64,000 bases of DNA, from positions 6,819,001 to 6,883,000 of the forward strand of contig NZ_CP108427.1 of assembly GCF_035982055.1 (NCBI RefSeq), given 5' to 3'. This document shows, in pieces, positions 8,328 through 16,580 of this stretch. Made by a program: the position numbers and the translations under genes. The stretch is from Streptomyces sp. NBC_01288. Its GTDB lineage: Bacteria; Actinomycetota; Actinomycetes; Streptomycetales; Streptomycetaceae. The number at the start of each line of letters is the position of its first letter. The stretch's first letter is position 1. The notes under the pieces are model-generated. The model saw only the letters and a program-made list of their open reading frames with translations. It was not told the DNA's origin and did no database searches.

Positions 8328-8963
8328 CTACCCGGGGATGATCGTCCGGCGGGACCTCGCCGCCTCGTAACGCCTCGCCACGTCCTGCCAGTTGACGACC
8401 GCCCACATCGCGTCGATGAAGTCGACCTTCTGGTTCCGGTACTGGAGGTAGAAGGCGTGCTCCCAGGCGTCGAAGACGAGGAGGGGGGTCGAGCCCTGGC
8501 CGACGTTGCCCTGGTGGTCGTAGACCTGCTCGACGATCAGCCGGCCGCTCAACGGCTCGTAGGCGAGGACTCCCCAGCCCGAACCCTGCGTCGTCGCGGC
8601 GGCCTTGGTGAGCTGGGCCTTGAAGCCGGCGAAGGAGCCGAAGGAGTCGGTGATGGCGTCGGCGAGGCCGCCGACGCCATCCGCGGCCAGCGGTTCGCCG
8701 CCGCCGTCGCCCGTCATGTTGTGCCAGTAGACGCTGTGCAGGATATGGCCGGAGAGATGGAACGCCAGGTTCTTCTCCAGGCCGTTGACCGACCCCCACC
8801 GCTCCTTGTCGCGTGCCTCCGCCAACTGCTCCAGCGAGTCGTTGGCTCCCTTGACGTACGCCGCGTGGTGCTTGTCGTGGTGCAGCTCGATGATCTCGGG
8901 GCTGATCACGGGGGCGAGCGCGGAGTAGTCGTAGGGCAGGTCGGGCAGCGTGTAGACGGGCAT
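8328..8963 (-). CDS. sodF: Superoxide dismutase, Fe-type (SodF)
   Basis: A 211-residue iron/manganese-family superoxide dismutase that converts superoxide to hydrogen peroxide and oxygen in the cytoplasm. Metal ligands are visible: His28 in ELHHDKHH, His76 in HILHSVYW, and Asp165 and His169 in FDAWEHAFYLQYRN. The start is the ATG complementary to 8961-8963. A nearly perfect Nur operator lies just upstream (8990-9006). It fits the known Streptomyces arrangement in which nickel-bound Nur represses this iron enzyme so that nickel SOD is used when nickel is present (established for S. coelicolor sodF). A strong terminator follows the gene. The name rests on family, operator and length. Confidence 0.95.
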   Translation of the reverse strand: MPVYTLPDLPYDYSALAPVISPEIIELHHDKHHAAYVKGANDSLEQLAEARDKERWGSVNGLEKNLAFHLSGHILHSVYWHNMTGDGGGEPLAADGVGGLADAITDSFGSFAGFKAQLTKAAATTQGSGWGVLAYEPLSGRLIVEQVYDHQGNVGQGSTPLLVFDAWEHAFYLQYRNQKVDFIDAMWAVVNWQDVARRYEAARSRRTIIPG

Positions 8964-8989
8964 GGCGGATCGATCCCCTTCGAGCCTTG

Positions 8990-9006
8990 TTGCACATAGG
9001 TTGCAA
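8990..9006. promoter_or_regulatory. Nur box (nickel-responsive repressor site) upstream of sodF
   Basis: The sequence reads TTGCAC, five bases, TTGCAA. This matches the Nur consensus tTGCaA-N5-ttGCAA at 11 of the 12 half-site positions. It lies 27-43 bases upstream of the sodF start, where a promoter is expected. Nur is a Fur-family regulator that represses sodF with nickel bound. Confidence 0.8.
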
Positions 9007-9038
9007 CTACAACCTATCAGCGAGAAGGCTCTGTGTGG

Positions 9039-9929
9039 CTACTCCGCCACCGACGTGTAGTGCGACGCGTCCCCCTCGATCGAGTAGCTCTCCTTGCCCT
9101 CGATGCCGGTCGGGATGTCGCCGGCGACGGTGACGCGGTTGAGGCGGCGGGGCTGGTCGTCGTAGTTGTCGATGGCGTAGTGCTGGGTGATGCGGTTGTC
9201 GAAGAGGACGAGCTGGTTGGGGGACCAGCGCCAGCGCAGGATGTTCTCGGGGCGGGTGACGTACGCCTGGAGGAGGTCCAGGATCTTGCGGGACTCGCCC
9301 GCCGACAGGCCGACGATCCGCTGCGCGAACCCCCCGATGAACAGGCCGCGTTCACCGGTCAGCGGGTGGACGCGGACGACCGGGTGGACCGTACGGAACT
9401 TGATCGACGTGAACTGGGCGCGCTGGGCCGCCTTTTCGTCGTCGATCGACTCCTCCGGTACGGCGTAGTCGTAGTCGTTGGTGTGCTCCGCCCAGAGGGT
9501 GTCCGCCAGGACGCGCAGCGGCTCGGGCAGGTCGCGGTAGGCCGCCGCCGAGCTGGCTATCAGGGTCTCGCCGCCGTACGGCGGGATCGTGATGCTGCGC
9601 AGGGTGCTGGCCTGGGGCGGGTTGAGGACGAAGGTCACGTCCGTGTGCCAGTGGTTGGCGCGACCGCGCTCGCTGTCGACGGGCAGGACGTTCGGGGCGC
9701 CGTCGACCGCGGGCACGGTGGGGTGCGCGGTGGTGAGGTCACCGAAGTGGCGGGCGAAGGCCTCCTGGCCCTCGTCGTCGAGGTGGACGTCGTCGAAGAC
9801 CAGGGCCTTGTGGACGTTGAGGGCCTCACGGATCGCCGTCACCTGCTCGGCGTCCAGCGGCTTGTTGATGTCCACGCCCGACACGCGGGCGCCGATGTTC
9901 GCGGTGACCTTCTGGATCTCGATGGACAT
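9039..9929 (-). CDS. TauD/TfdA-family alpha-ketoglutarate-dependent dioxygenase (sulfonate/sulfate ester cleavage)
   Basis: A 296-residue non-heme iron dioxygenase. The iron ligands are in NHWHTDVTF (HxD) and the distal His in RITQHYAIDN; the 2-oxoglutarate-binding Arg is in PRRLNRVTVAGD. TauD and AtsK relatives split taurine or alkyl sulfate esters to sulfite or sulfate, giving sulfur to a starved cell. The ATG is preceded by AAAGGA. It lies 12 bases downstream of the flavin monooxygenase gene, in the same direction as the ssuACB transporter genes, so the whole stretch is probably one sulfur-scavenging unit. The exact sulfonate or sulfate ester cannot be told. Confidence 0.9.
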   Translation of the reverse strand: MSIEIQKVTANIGARVSGVDINKPLDAEQVTAIREALNVHKALVFDDVHLDDEGQEAFARHFGDLTTAHPTVPAVDGAPNVLPVDSERGRANHWHTDVTFVLNPPQASTLRSITIPPYGGETLIASSAAAYRDLPEPLRVLADTLWAEHTNDYDYAVPEESIDDEKAAQRAQFTSIKFRTVHPVVRVHPLTGERGLFIGGFAQRIVGLSAGESRKILDLLQAYVTRPENILRWRWSPNQLVLFDNRITQHYAIDNYDDQPRRLNRVTVAGDIPTGIEGKESYSIEGDASHYTSVAE

Positions 9930-9941
9930 GGTGAAGTCCTT

Positions 9942-11276
9942 TCAGACGAGGGCGGGTTGGGCGTACTGGTTAGTGGGGCGGGGGAGGCCGTAGCGCTCCC
10001 GGAGGGTGGTGCGCGGGCCGTATTCCGTGCGGAGGAGGCCGCGGGTGCGGAGGAGCGGGACGACGTGGTCGACGAAGGCGTCCAGGCCGGAGGGCAGGAC
10101 CGCGGGCATGATGTTGAAGCCGTCGGCGGCGCCCTGCGTGAACCACGACTCGATCGCGTCGGCGACCTGCTCCGGCGTACCGGCGAAGGTGAGATGCCCG
10201 CGCCCGCCACCGAGCCGGCCGATGAGCTGCCGTACGGTCAGCCGGTCGCGGCGGGCCAGTTCGACGACGAGCGTGTAGCGGCTCTTCGCGCCCTCGATGG
10301 AGTCCTCGGGAGGCAGATCGGCGGGGAGCGGGGCGTCCAACTCCAGGGTGTCAGGGGGTAGTTGGAGGAGTCGCTCCAAGCGGTCCACGCCGTGCGTGTA
10401 CACGATGTGGTCCTCCAGGAGTCGTTCGTTGGCCCGCGCCTCGGCCTCCGTCGAACCGAGGACCGGGACGATGCCGGGCAGCACCTCGATGTGCTCGGGG
10501 TCCCTACCGGCCGCCGCCGTACGGGACTTGAGGTCCTTGTAGAAGGCCTGTGCGTCGGCCAGGGTCTGCTGGGCGGTGAACACCGCCTCCGCGTACCGCG
10601 CCGCGAACGCCTTGCCGTCCTCGCTCGAACCCGCCTGCACGAGTAGGGGGTAACCCTGCGGTGAGCGGGGGACGTTGAGGGCGCCCGCGACACTGAAGTA
10701 CGTTCCCTGGTGACGCGGCGGGTGGATCTTCGCGTCGTCGCCCCACACACCGGCCGCCTTGTCGGCGACGATCGCGTCGTCCTCCCAGCTGTCCCAGAGC
10801 TTCAGGGCCACATCGAGGAACTCGGCGGCCCGCGCGTACCGTTCGGCGTGCGCGGGCTCGTGCTCCAGACCGAAGTTCCGGGCGGCCTCGGCACCGGCGG
10901 TGGTGACGATGTTCCACCCCGCCCTGCCGCCGCTGATGATGTCGAGCGAGGCGAACTTGCGGGCCAGGTTGTAGGGGGAGTTGTACGACGTGGACGCGGT
11001 GGCGATGAGGCCGATGTGCTCGGTGGCCGTCGCCAGCGCGGTGAGGAGAGTGAGCGGTTCCAGGGCGCCGGCGGGGCGTTGGGCGAGGTTGCTCCACAAC
11101 TGGGGTCCGTCGGCGAGGAAGAGGGAGTCGAAGGTGCCGCGTTCGGCTGTGCGGGCGAGGTGTGTGTAGTGGTCCAGCTCGACGTGGGCGTAGGGGTTGC
11201 TCTCCGGGAGGCGCCAGGAGGCCTCGTGGTGACCGGTGTTCATGAGGAAGGCGTTCAGGTGGAGTTGGCGGGGCAT
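9942..11276 (-). CDS. LLM-class FMN-dependent monooxygenase (NtaA/SnaA/DszA family)
   Basis: A 444-residue flavin-dependent monooxygenase with the bacterial-luciferase-like barrel. Family features are the N-terminal FLMNTGHHEASWR, the SLFLADGP segment, the SGGRAGWNIVTT motif and the long C-terminal insertion typical of NtaA/DszA proteins (about 430-450 residues). These use reduced FMN from a partner reductase to oxidise organosulfur or chelator compounds. Its place between an ssu-type transporter and a TauD-type dioxygenase points to desulfonation. The start has AAGGAA upstream. No flavin reductase gene is in the cluster, so reduced FMN must come from elsewhere. Confidence 0.9.
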   Translation of the reverse strand: MPRQLHLNAFLMNTGHHEASWRLPESNPYAHVELDHYTHLARTAERGTFDSLFLADGPQLWSNLAQRPAGALEPLTLLTALATATEHIGLIATASTSYNSPYNLARKFASLDIISGGRAGWNIVTTAGAEAARNFGLEHEPAHAERYARAAEFLDVALKLWDSWEDDAIVADKAAGVWGDDAKIHPPRHQGTYFSVAGALNVPRSPQGYPLLVQAGSSEDGKAFAARYAEAVFTAQQTLADAQAFYKDLKSRTAAAGRDPEHIEVLPGIVPVLGSTEAEARANERLLEDHIVYTHGVDRLERLLQLPPDTLELDAPLPADLPPEDSIEGAKSRYTLVVELARRDRLTVRQLIGRLGGGRGHLTFAGTPEQVADAIESWFTQGAADGFNIMPAVLPSGLDAFVDHVVPLLRTRGLLRTEYGPRTTLRERYGLPRPTNQYAQPALV

Positions 11277-11315
11277 GCCAGGTTCCTTAGGTGGGAGTTC
11301 CGGGTGCGTAACTTC

Positions 11316-11384
11316 AGCCCGTCCGGCGTTTGAGGACGAGGCCCCTTCAGGGCCGATGGGGGTCTGGGGGCGCAGCCCCCAGAC
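11316..11384. repeat. Dispersed Streptomyces intergenic palindromic repeat
   Basis: This 69-base element sits in the 147-base gap between ssuB and the monooxygenase gene. It holds nested inverted repeats: ggcccctt/cagggcc, and tctgggggcg with cgcagcccccaga. I recognise the wording (cccgtccggcgtttgag and gtctgggggcgcagccccc) as a very common Streptomyces intergenic repeat (memory, not searched). It may fold as a terminator or mRNA stabiliser, splitting the transporter genes from the two enzymes. Confidence 0.65.
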
Positions 11385-11423
11385 GACGGCACGAGCAGCC
11401 GACGTTCACCAACCAGCGGACGC

Positions 11424-12158
11424 TCACCGGGAATCCGACGTCACACCGAGCGCCGCCAGCAACCGCTCCCGATACTCCGCACGCGGCACCTCGGGGTCGA
11501 TCACCAGGTCCAGCCCGATCCGCCCCTCCTCCAGCACCAGCACCCGATCCGCAAGCACGATCGCCTCATCCACGTCATGCGTGACCAGCAGCACCGAGGG
11601 CCGATGCCGCTCCCACAACTCACGGAGCAGCACGTGCATCCGGATGCGAGTCAGAGCGTCCAGTGCCCCGAACGGCTCATCCGCCAACAGCAGTTCAGGC
11701 TCACGGACAAGTGAACGGGCCAACGCCGCCCGCTGCGCCTCACCCCCGGACAACTCGTTCGGCCAGGCACGCTCCCGCCCGGCGAGCCCCACCTCGGCCA
11801 GGGCCTCGCGCCCCTTCGCGGCGGCTTCCTTGCCCTCCGTTCCCAGCAGCACGTTGTCGAGAACCCGCCGCCACGGCAGCAACCGGGAGTCCTGGAACAC
11901 CACCGACACCCGTTCAGGGGCGGCGAGTTGACCACTCCCGACGACCTCGTGGTCGAGCCCCGCGATGGCCCGCAGCAACGTGCTCTTGCCGGAACCGCTG
12001 TGCCCGAGCAGCGCGGTGAACTGCCCGGCCGGCAGATCGAGATCGATGTGGTCGAGGACCGTACGCCCGTCGAACGACCGCGTAAGCCCCCGGAGTTGAA
12101 CCGCGGGAACTACAGGGACGGCGGTCGCGGTGGTCAGCTGCTGAGTGTGCGGCGCCAT
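11424..12158 (-). CDS. ssuB: Aliphatic sulfonate ABC transporter ATPase
   Basis: A 244-residue ABC ATPase. It has Walker A GHSGSGKST, the Q-loop in VVFQDSRLLPW, signature LSGGEAQRAALA, Walker B LLLADEPFGALD and the switch His in LVTHDVDEA. The LPW/FGALD wording is typical of the SsuB/TauB/NrtD importer group. The ATG (complement of 12156-12158) overlaps the permease gene by about 25 bases. It energises uptake of sulfonates with SsuA and SsuC. Substrate assignment is by context: leader peptide, monooxygenase and dioxygenase. Confidence 0.9.
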   Translation of the reverse strand: MAPHTQQLTTATAVPVVPAVQLRGLTRSFDGRTVLDHIDLDLPAGQFTALLGHSGSGKSTLLRAIAGLDHEVVGSGQLAAPERVSVVFQDSRLLPWRRVLDNVLLGTEGKEAAAKGREALAEVGLAGRERAWPNELSGGEAQRAALARSLVREPELLLADEPFGALDALTRIRMHVLLRELWERHRPSVLLVTHDVDEAIVLADRVLVLEEGRIGLDLVIDPEVPRAEYRERLLAALGVTSDSR

Positions 12159-13009
12159 GACAGCACCCTCCGTTCGACGAGACGGACCGCGCTGTCGGAG
12201 ATCAGACCGAACACGCCGTAGATCAGCAGGCCGACGAGGATGACGTCCGACTGGCCGTAGTTCTGGGCCTGGAACATCATGTAACCGAGGCCGCTGGTGG
12301 CGTTGATCTGCTCCAGGACCACCAGGCTCAGCCAGGAGCCGGTCACCCCGAGGCGCAGGCCCACGAAGAAGCCGGGCAGGGCGCCGGGGATGACGATCTG
12401 GCGGACGAACTGGAGCCTCGACAGGCCCTGGACCTCGGCCAGTTCGACGTAGCGGTGGTCGATGCCGGACAGCGCGGCGTGCAGGTTGAGGTAGATCGGG
12501 ATGTAGACGACGATCGCGATGATGGCGATCTTGAAGGTCTCGCCGATGCCCAGCCAGAGGATGAACAGCGGGATGAGGCCGAGGGTCGGGATCGCCCGGT
12601 TGAGCTGCACGGTCCCGTCGATCAGCGCCTCGCCGATCCGGCTCAGCCCGGCGGCCAGGGCGAGGACGACACCGGCGGTGAGGCCGAGCGCGAAGCCGTA
12701 GGCGGCGCGTTCCAGCGAGGTCAGCATGTCCGTGGGCAGCGTGCCGGACGTCCACAGCCGGCCGGCGGTCCGCAACACCGTCCAGGGCGCGGGGATCGCG
12801 GCGGGGTCCAACTGCCCGGTGGCGGAGGCGACGGCCCAGAGGGCGAAGAAGAGGACGGGGCCTACGACCCGAGAGGCGGGCAGCCGTTTGCCGGGGGCGA
12901 GCCCGCGCCGCCGCTTCCTCCTCCGTACGGCCGTGCTCCCCTCAACTGCGGTCACCGGTACGGAGGTTGCGGCGGACGTGTCCGCGGTCCGGGACGTGGA
13001 CGTCGTCAC
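12134..13009 (-). CDS. ssuC: Aliphatic sulfonate ABC transporter permease
   Basis: A permease of about 291 residues with six hydrophobic segments and a basic N-terminal tail (RRRKRRR). The EAA-type loop contacting the ATPase reads RYVELAEVQGLSRLQFVRQIVIPGALPG. A GTG at 13018 overlaps the ssuA stop (GTGA), but the GTG at 13009 sits 8 bases after GGAGG, an ideal spacing, so 13009 is preferred. It is part of the ssuA-ssuC-ssuB order on the minus strand. The protein forms the membrane channel. Confidence 0.9.
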   Translation of the reverse strand: MTTSTSRTADTSAATSVPVTAVEGSTAVRRRKRRRGLAPGKRLPASRVVGPVLFFALWAVASATGQLDPAAIPAPWTVLRTAGRLWTSGTLPTDMLTSLERAAYGFALGLTAGVVLALAAGLSRIGEALIDGTVQLNRAIPTLGLIPLFILWLGIGETFKIAIIAIVVYIPIYLNLHAALSGIDHRYVELAEVQGLSRLQFVRQIVIPGALPGFFVGLRLGVTGSWLSLVVLEQINATSGLGYMMFQAQNYGQSDVILVGLLIYGVFGLISDSAVRLVERRVLSWRRTLSS

Positions 13010-13014
13010 GGCGG

Positions 13015-14085
13015 TCACCTCCGGTACTCCGCCGCCACGGCCTTCGCCGCGATCCCCTCGAAGCGCCGGTCGAAGAGCGAGTCCACCGTGAACTCCTTCA
13101 CGAAGCCGCCCTCCGCGAGCAGATCGGCGGTCTCCTGCTCCCACTTCACGGCCTCGTCCCAACTCGGTGGGAACAAGGGCTTGTTGGCGAGCGCGGTCAC
13201 CGACTCGGCCTGCGCGAGCGTCAGGTTCTGCGTCTTGGCGTAGAACTCCTCGTTCCAGGCGTCCGGGTGCTCGTACTGCCAGACCTGACCCTGCGCCCAC
13301 TGCGGGATGTACGCGGCGATCGCGGCCGCCTTCGCCGGGTCCGCCAGCACGGCGGACGGCGCCCACAACAGATTGAGCAGGTCTACGACATCGGTCGTGA
13401 TCGCGCGGGCGCCCTTCGCCTCGTACTGCTTGAGGTACGCCGGTGCCTGGCTGTTGGCGAGCGGGGCGATGTCGACCTGGCCCGACTGGAGGGCCGTGAA
13501 GAACTGGTTGCTGGTCAGCGGGACCAGTCTCACCTCGTCGTACTTCAGCCCGGCTTCCTTCAACGCCCGCAGCAGTACGACGCCTTGGGCCTGGCCCTGC
13601 GAGAACGCCAGCTTCTTGCCCTTGAAGTCGGCGACCGTGCGGATGTCGCTGCCGGGCTTGGTGGCGAAGAGGTAGTTGGGCTTGCGGGTGACGTCGATCG
13701 CGACGATCTTCGCGTCGTAGCCCTGGTAGTGGGCCTGGATCGGCGGGATGCCCGCGTTGTTGGCGAGGTCCAGGGACTTGGCGCGGAACGCGTTGATGAC
13801 ATCGGGACCGGCGCCGATGTTCACCCAACTCGACACGGTGAACGGCAACTTGGGCAGTTTCGCCAGCTTGAACTGGAGCTGCTGGGTGTTCAGGTACGAG
13901 GAGATCTTCAGGCTCGTGCCGGACGGGACCTTCTCGGCGAGCGGGGCGGACAGGCCGGCCCCCGACTTGGCGGCCGCGGCACTGCTCGTGGCACAGCCGC
14001 TGAGGCCGGCGATGCCCGCTGCGGCACCGAGCACGGAGGTGAGGAAGAGCCGCCGGTCGACGCCGGGCGCACGGGAATGAGGCAT
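13015..14085 (-). CDS. ssuA: Sulfonate-binding lipoprotein of an ABC transporter
   Basis: A 356-residue substrate-binding lipoprotein. The signal peptide begins MPHSRAPGVDRRLFLTS (twin Arg) and ends in the lipobox LSGC, so the mature protein is lipid-anchored outside the membrane. The body has the SsuA/NrtA fold: a NAGIPPIQAHYQG-like segment, then FKGKKLAFSQGQAQG and ALQSGQVDIAPLA. It delivers sulfonate (taurine or alkanesulfonate) to SsuBC. The gene is preceded by the cysteine-rich leader peptide at 14217-14276, which supports sulfur control. Nitrate, bicarbonate or thiamine-precursor binders share this fold; the enzymes downstream favour sulfonate. Confidence 0.88.
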   Translation of the reverse strand: MPHSRAPGVDRRLFLTSVLGAAAGIAGLSGCATSSAAAAKSGAGLSAPLAEKVPSGTSLKISSYLNTQQLQFKLAKLPKLPFTVSSWVNIGAGPDVINAFRAKSLDLANNAGIPPIQAHYQGYDAKIVAIDVTRKPNYLFATKPGSDIRTVADFKGKKLAFSQGQAQGVVLLRALKEAGLKYDEVRLVPLTSNQFFTALQSGQVDIAPLANSQAPAYLKQYEAKGARAITTDVVDLLNLLWAPSAVLADPAKAAAIAAYIPQWAQGQVWQYEHPDAWNEEFYAKTQNLTLAQAESVTALANKPLFPPSWDEAVKWEQETADLLAEGGFVKEFTVDSLFDRRFEGIAAKAVAAEYRR

Positions 14086-14216
14086 GGAAGGACTCCCTGA
14101 TCAAAAGTCGCGGGAACGCGGGAAGGCACGCGGAATTCACGGACGGGGAAAGACGGACCAGTCCGGAGAAAGAAATTCAGGCAGGATGAGACCGGCGCCC
14201 GGGGCGCGTCAACGGG

Positions 14217-14276
14217 TCAGCAACAAGAAGTGCGACAACTCATCTGCAGGCTCATGACCAGGATGTTCCCGGTCAT
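14217..14276 (-). CDS. Cysteine-rich leader peptide of the ssu operon
   Basis: A 19-codon ORF ending in the peptide segment MSCRTSCC and TGA, 131 bases upstream of ssuA. Three of its last seven residues are Cys. The first ATG (14276) follows AGGGGG by about 5 bases; internal ATGs at 14255 and 14243 give 12 or 8 residues. Short peptides ending in Cys-rich tails before sulfur genes are known in actinobacteria as cysteine-attenuation leaders: ribosomes pause at Cys codons when Cys-tRNA is scarce and allow the operon to be expressed. Two small hairpins follow (a GCGCC/GGCGC and a CGGAC/GTCCG stem), without a T-run. The role is inferred. Confidence 0.68.
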   Translation of the reverse strand: MTGNILVMSLQMSCRTSCC

Positions 14277-14348
14277 GCGAGCCCCCTGTCAACATTCCGA
14301 GTTTCTGAATTAAATACGCCCCGGTGGAACGCTCGGTCACACACTGGG

Positions 14349-15548
14349 TCACACGCCCAACGGATCCCGGTACAGCACATCCAGCATCACCGAACCGCCC
14401 GCCACCGCCAGCACGGAATCCGGAAAACTCGTCGGCACGACAGCCGACGCCCGCGCGTCCCCGACCTCCTCGCGCAGCGCGCGCAGGCAGTCCTCCCGCC
14501 GTATGACACCCAGCTCGGTGACGACCACCGTCTCGGGGTTGAGGATGTCGAGCAGCAGCCCGACCGCCCGCCCCACCATCCGCGCCCGCTGCGTCAACAG
14601 CCTTATGGCGACCGGGTTTCCGCGCTCGGCCGCGGTCACGACGTGGGTCGGGTTCACCCCGTCGACGATCCCCGCCTCCCGGGCTCGCCTGCACAACGTC
14701 CGTTCGCTCAGCTCGACCTGGAGGCAGCCGACGCGTCCGCAGTCGCACGGTTCCGTGCCGCCGCGCAACGGCAGATGGGCGATCGCCCCGGCCTGCGAGC
14801 GCGGCCCGTGGTGCACCTCGTCGTTGGTGGCGAAGGCCGCGTCGACCACGTTGCCGACGAAGAGATGCAGCACGCTACGGCTGCCGCGGGCCCGCCCGAA
14901 GAGCCGCTCGCCGTTGACCAACGCCCTTGCGTGGCCGTCCACATGGACCGGCAACCCGGTGCGGGCGCCGAGCAGTTCGCGTACCGGCACGTCCCGCCAG
15001 CCCAGCAGCGGATGGTCGACGATGGTTCCGGAGTCCCGGTCGACCCAGCCGCCGGCGGCGACCCCGACACCCAGCGGGGTGGCCCCGGCCGCCTCCGTCA
15101 GCAGCGTGTCCAGCCCTGCGGCGGCCCGCGCCAGCACTAGAGACGGGTGGGTGCCGTCGTGCCCGATCCGCCGCTCGGCCACCACCCGCCCGCGCAGATC
15201 GAGCAGGGCGACCGTCGTATAGGGCACCGCCACATGGACTCCGCCCACAATGAACCGTGACGCGTCCAGGTCGACTGGCACATGGGGTCGGCCCACACCC
15301 TTCGAGCGCTGGGGTGTGGCGGACTCCCGTATCAGCCCGAGTTCGGTGAAGCGGGCGCAGTAGTCGGTGACCGACGCCGGGGACAGCCCGGTCAGCCGCG
15401 AGATGGTGGAGCGGGCCACCGGGCCGTGTTCCAGCACCGAGCGCAGGATGACGCTCGCGTTGGTGCGCCGCCGGTCACTGTCGGCGGCGCGCGGAACGGG
15501 GGAGTTGGGGGAGTGGGAGGCGAGAAGGGGTGCCGCGGTACGGGGCAT
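14349..15548 (-). CDS. ROK-family transcriptional regulator
   Basis: A 399-residue NagC/XylR-type ROK protein. The N-terminal winged helix (residues 30-85) contains RSTISRLTGLSPASVTDYC and ELGLIRE. The C-terminal ROK domain has GVGVAAGGWVD and the zinc motif CDCGRVGCLQ. Such proteins bind a sugar or sugar phosphate and control carbohydrate or secondary metabolism genes. The sugar-phosphorylating DxGxT phosphate motif is not intact, in line with a regulator. The start has GAGGAAG upstream. It reads toward the ssu operon but no sugar genes are adjacent, so its target is unknown. Confidence 0.88.
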   Translation of the reverse strand: MPRTAAPLLASHSPNSPVPRAADSDRRRTNASVILRSVLEHGPVARSTISRLTGLSPASVTDYCARFTELGLIRESATPQRSKGVGRPHVPVDLDASRFIVGGVHVAVPYTTVALLDLRGRVVAERRIGHDGTHPSLVLARAAAGLDTLLTEAAGATPLGVGVAAGGWVDRDSGTIVDHPLLGWRDVPVRELLGARTGLPVHVDGHARALVNGERLFGRARGSRSVLHLFVGNVVDAAFATNDEVHHGPRSQAGAIAHLPLRGGTEPCDCGRVGCLQVELSERTLCRRAREAGIVDGVNPTHVVTAAERGNPVAIRLLTQRARMVGRAVGLLLDILNPETVVVTELGVIRREDCLRALREEVGDARASAVVPTSFPDSVLAVAGGSVMLDVLYRDPLGV

Positions 15549-15998
15549 GGGGAGCTTCCTCGGGAACGGGTCCGACAGTGCGCCGTCGTCTTGTGCCAGA
15601 CGTCGAGGCGCACCGGATCCGCTCCGCCCGCCTCAGGGGCGGTAACAGGTCGCCGCGGCCTGGCGTCGCAGGTCGACATAGCGACGCGACGCGAAGTTCC
15701 GGGCCTGGGCAACCATGCGGTCGAAGCTAGCAAAACGGCCCACGGCTGCCCAGACGGTGACCGGTGTGCGAGACGGCACGGGTGCCGGTGTGCGAGACGG
15801 CGACGGTGCCGGTGTGCGAGACGGCACGAGGTCCGCGTGACCGGCATCACGCCGAGGCGCGTGTAACGGGCATCCTTTGTCCGGAGCCCACCAAGTCCCC
15901 GACGAACCCTTTGTCGAACGCTGACGGTGATCGGACCGAGGGCCCCGGGATAGCGTCACAAGGTCCCCTTGTACCCCCGTCAACCTGCGGAGTCCCCC
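15549..15998. other. 450-base intergenic region with tandem repeat
   Basis: This is the divergent spacer between the ROK gene and bioY. Apart from the 3 x 24-base tandem repeat at 15761-15832 I see no convincing gene: open frames here lack ribosome sites and run through into bioY or the ROK gene in wrong frames. It should hold promoters for both neighbours. Confidence 0.5.
15761..15832. repeat. Three 24-bp tandem repeats upstream of bioY
   Basis: Units at 15761-15784, 15785-15808 and 15809-15832 all begin ccggtgtgcgagacggc and differ at only a few positions near their ends. They lie 167-238 bases upstream of the bioY start. The unit length is a multiple of three, but no start or ribosome site makes it a likely gene. 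It could be a repeated protein-binding site or replication slippage. Confidence 0.8.
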
Positions 15999-16580
15999 TT
16001 GAGTACCGCCGTCGCCACCGCCCGCCCGGGCCAGGTCCTCGCCGACCTGCTGCCCGCCTCCCGCGTCCGGGACATCGCCCTCGTGCTCGGCGGCGCCGCG
16101 CTCACCGGCCTCGCCGCCCAGCTCGCCGTGCCCGTGCCGGGCTCCTCGGTCCCGGTCACCGGCCAGACCTTCGCCGCGCTGCTCGTCGGCACGTCCCTCG
16201 GCGCCGGCCGCGGCTTCCTCTCGCTCGCCCTGTACGCGCTGCTCGGCCTCGCCGGCGTGCCGTGGTTCGCGGAGGGCACCTCCGGGGGCGGCGCCTCGTT
16301 CGGCTACATCGTCGGCATGCTGCTCGCCTCCGCCGCCGTCGGCTCCCTGGCCCGCCGCGGCGCCGACCGCTCGGTGCTCCGCATGGCCGGCACGATGCTG
16401 CTCGGCGAGGCGATCATCTACGCGATCGGCGTCCCGTACCTGGCGCTGAGCCTCGACCTCTCGACGAGCGCCGCGCTCGCCGCGGGCCTCACCCCGTTCC
16501 TCATCGGCGACGCCCTGAAGGCGGCCCTCGCGATGGGCGCGACGCCGACCGCCTGGAAGTTCGTCAACAAGCAGAGCTGA
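15999..16580 (+). CDS. bioY: Biotin transporter BioY (S component)
   Basis: A 193-residue membrane protein of the BioY family, which captures biotin and works alone or with an ECF energising module. It has about six hydrophobic helices and the BioY signature region VPVTGQTFAALLVG, YALLGLAGVPWF and GGASFGYIVG. The TTG at 15999 follows GGAG by 7 bases and is preferred; another TTG at 15969 would add 10 residues. No BioM/BioN genes are nearby, so it is either solitary or uses a shared module. The last 17 bases overlap the convergent oxidoreductase gene. Confidence 0.9.
   Translation: MSTAVATARPGQVLADLLPASRVRDIALVLGGAALTGLAAQLAVPVPGSSVPVTGQTFAALLVGTSLGAGRGFLSLALYALLGLAGVPWFAEGTSGGGASFGYIVGMLLASAAVGSLARRGADRSVLRMAGTMLLGEAIIYAIGVPYLALSLDLSTSAALAAGLTPFLIGDALKAALAMGATPTAWKFVNKQS

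Noticed and set aside
15764..15870. A coding sequence made of the 24-bp repeat upstream of bioY
   Set aside because: No ribosome site or start in good context, and the frame runs into bioY out of frame.
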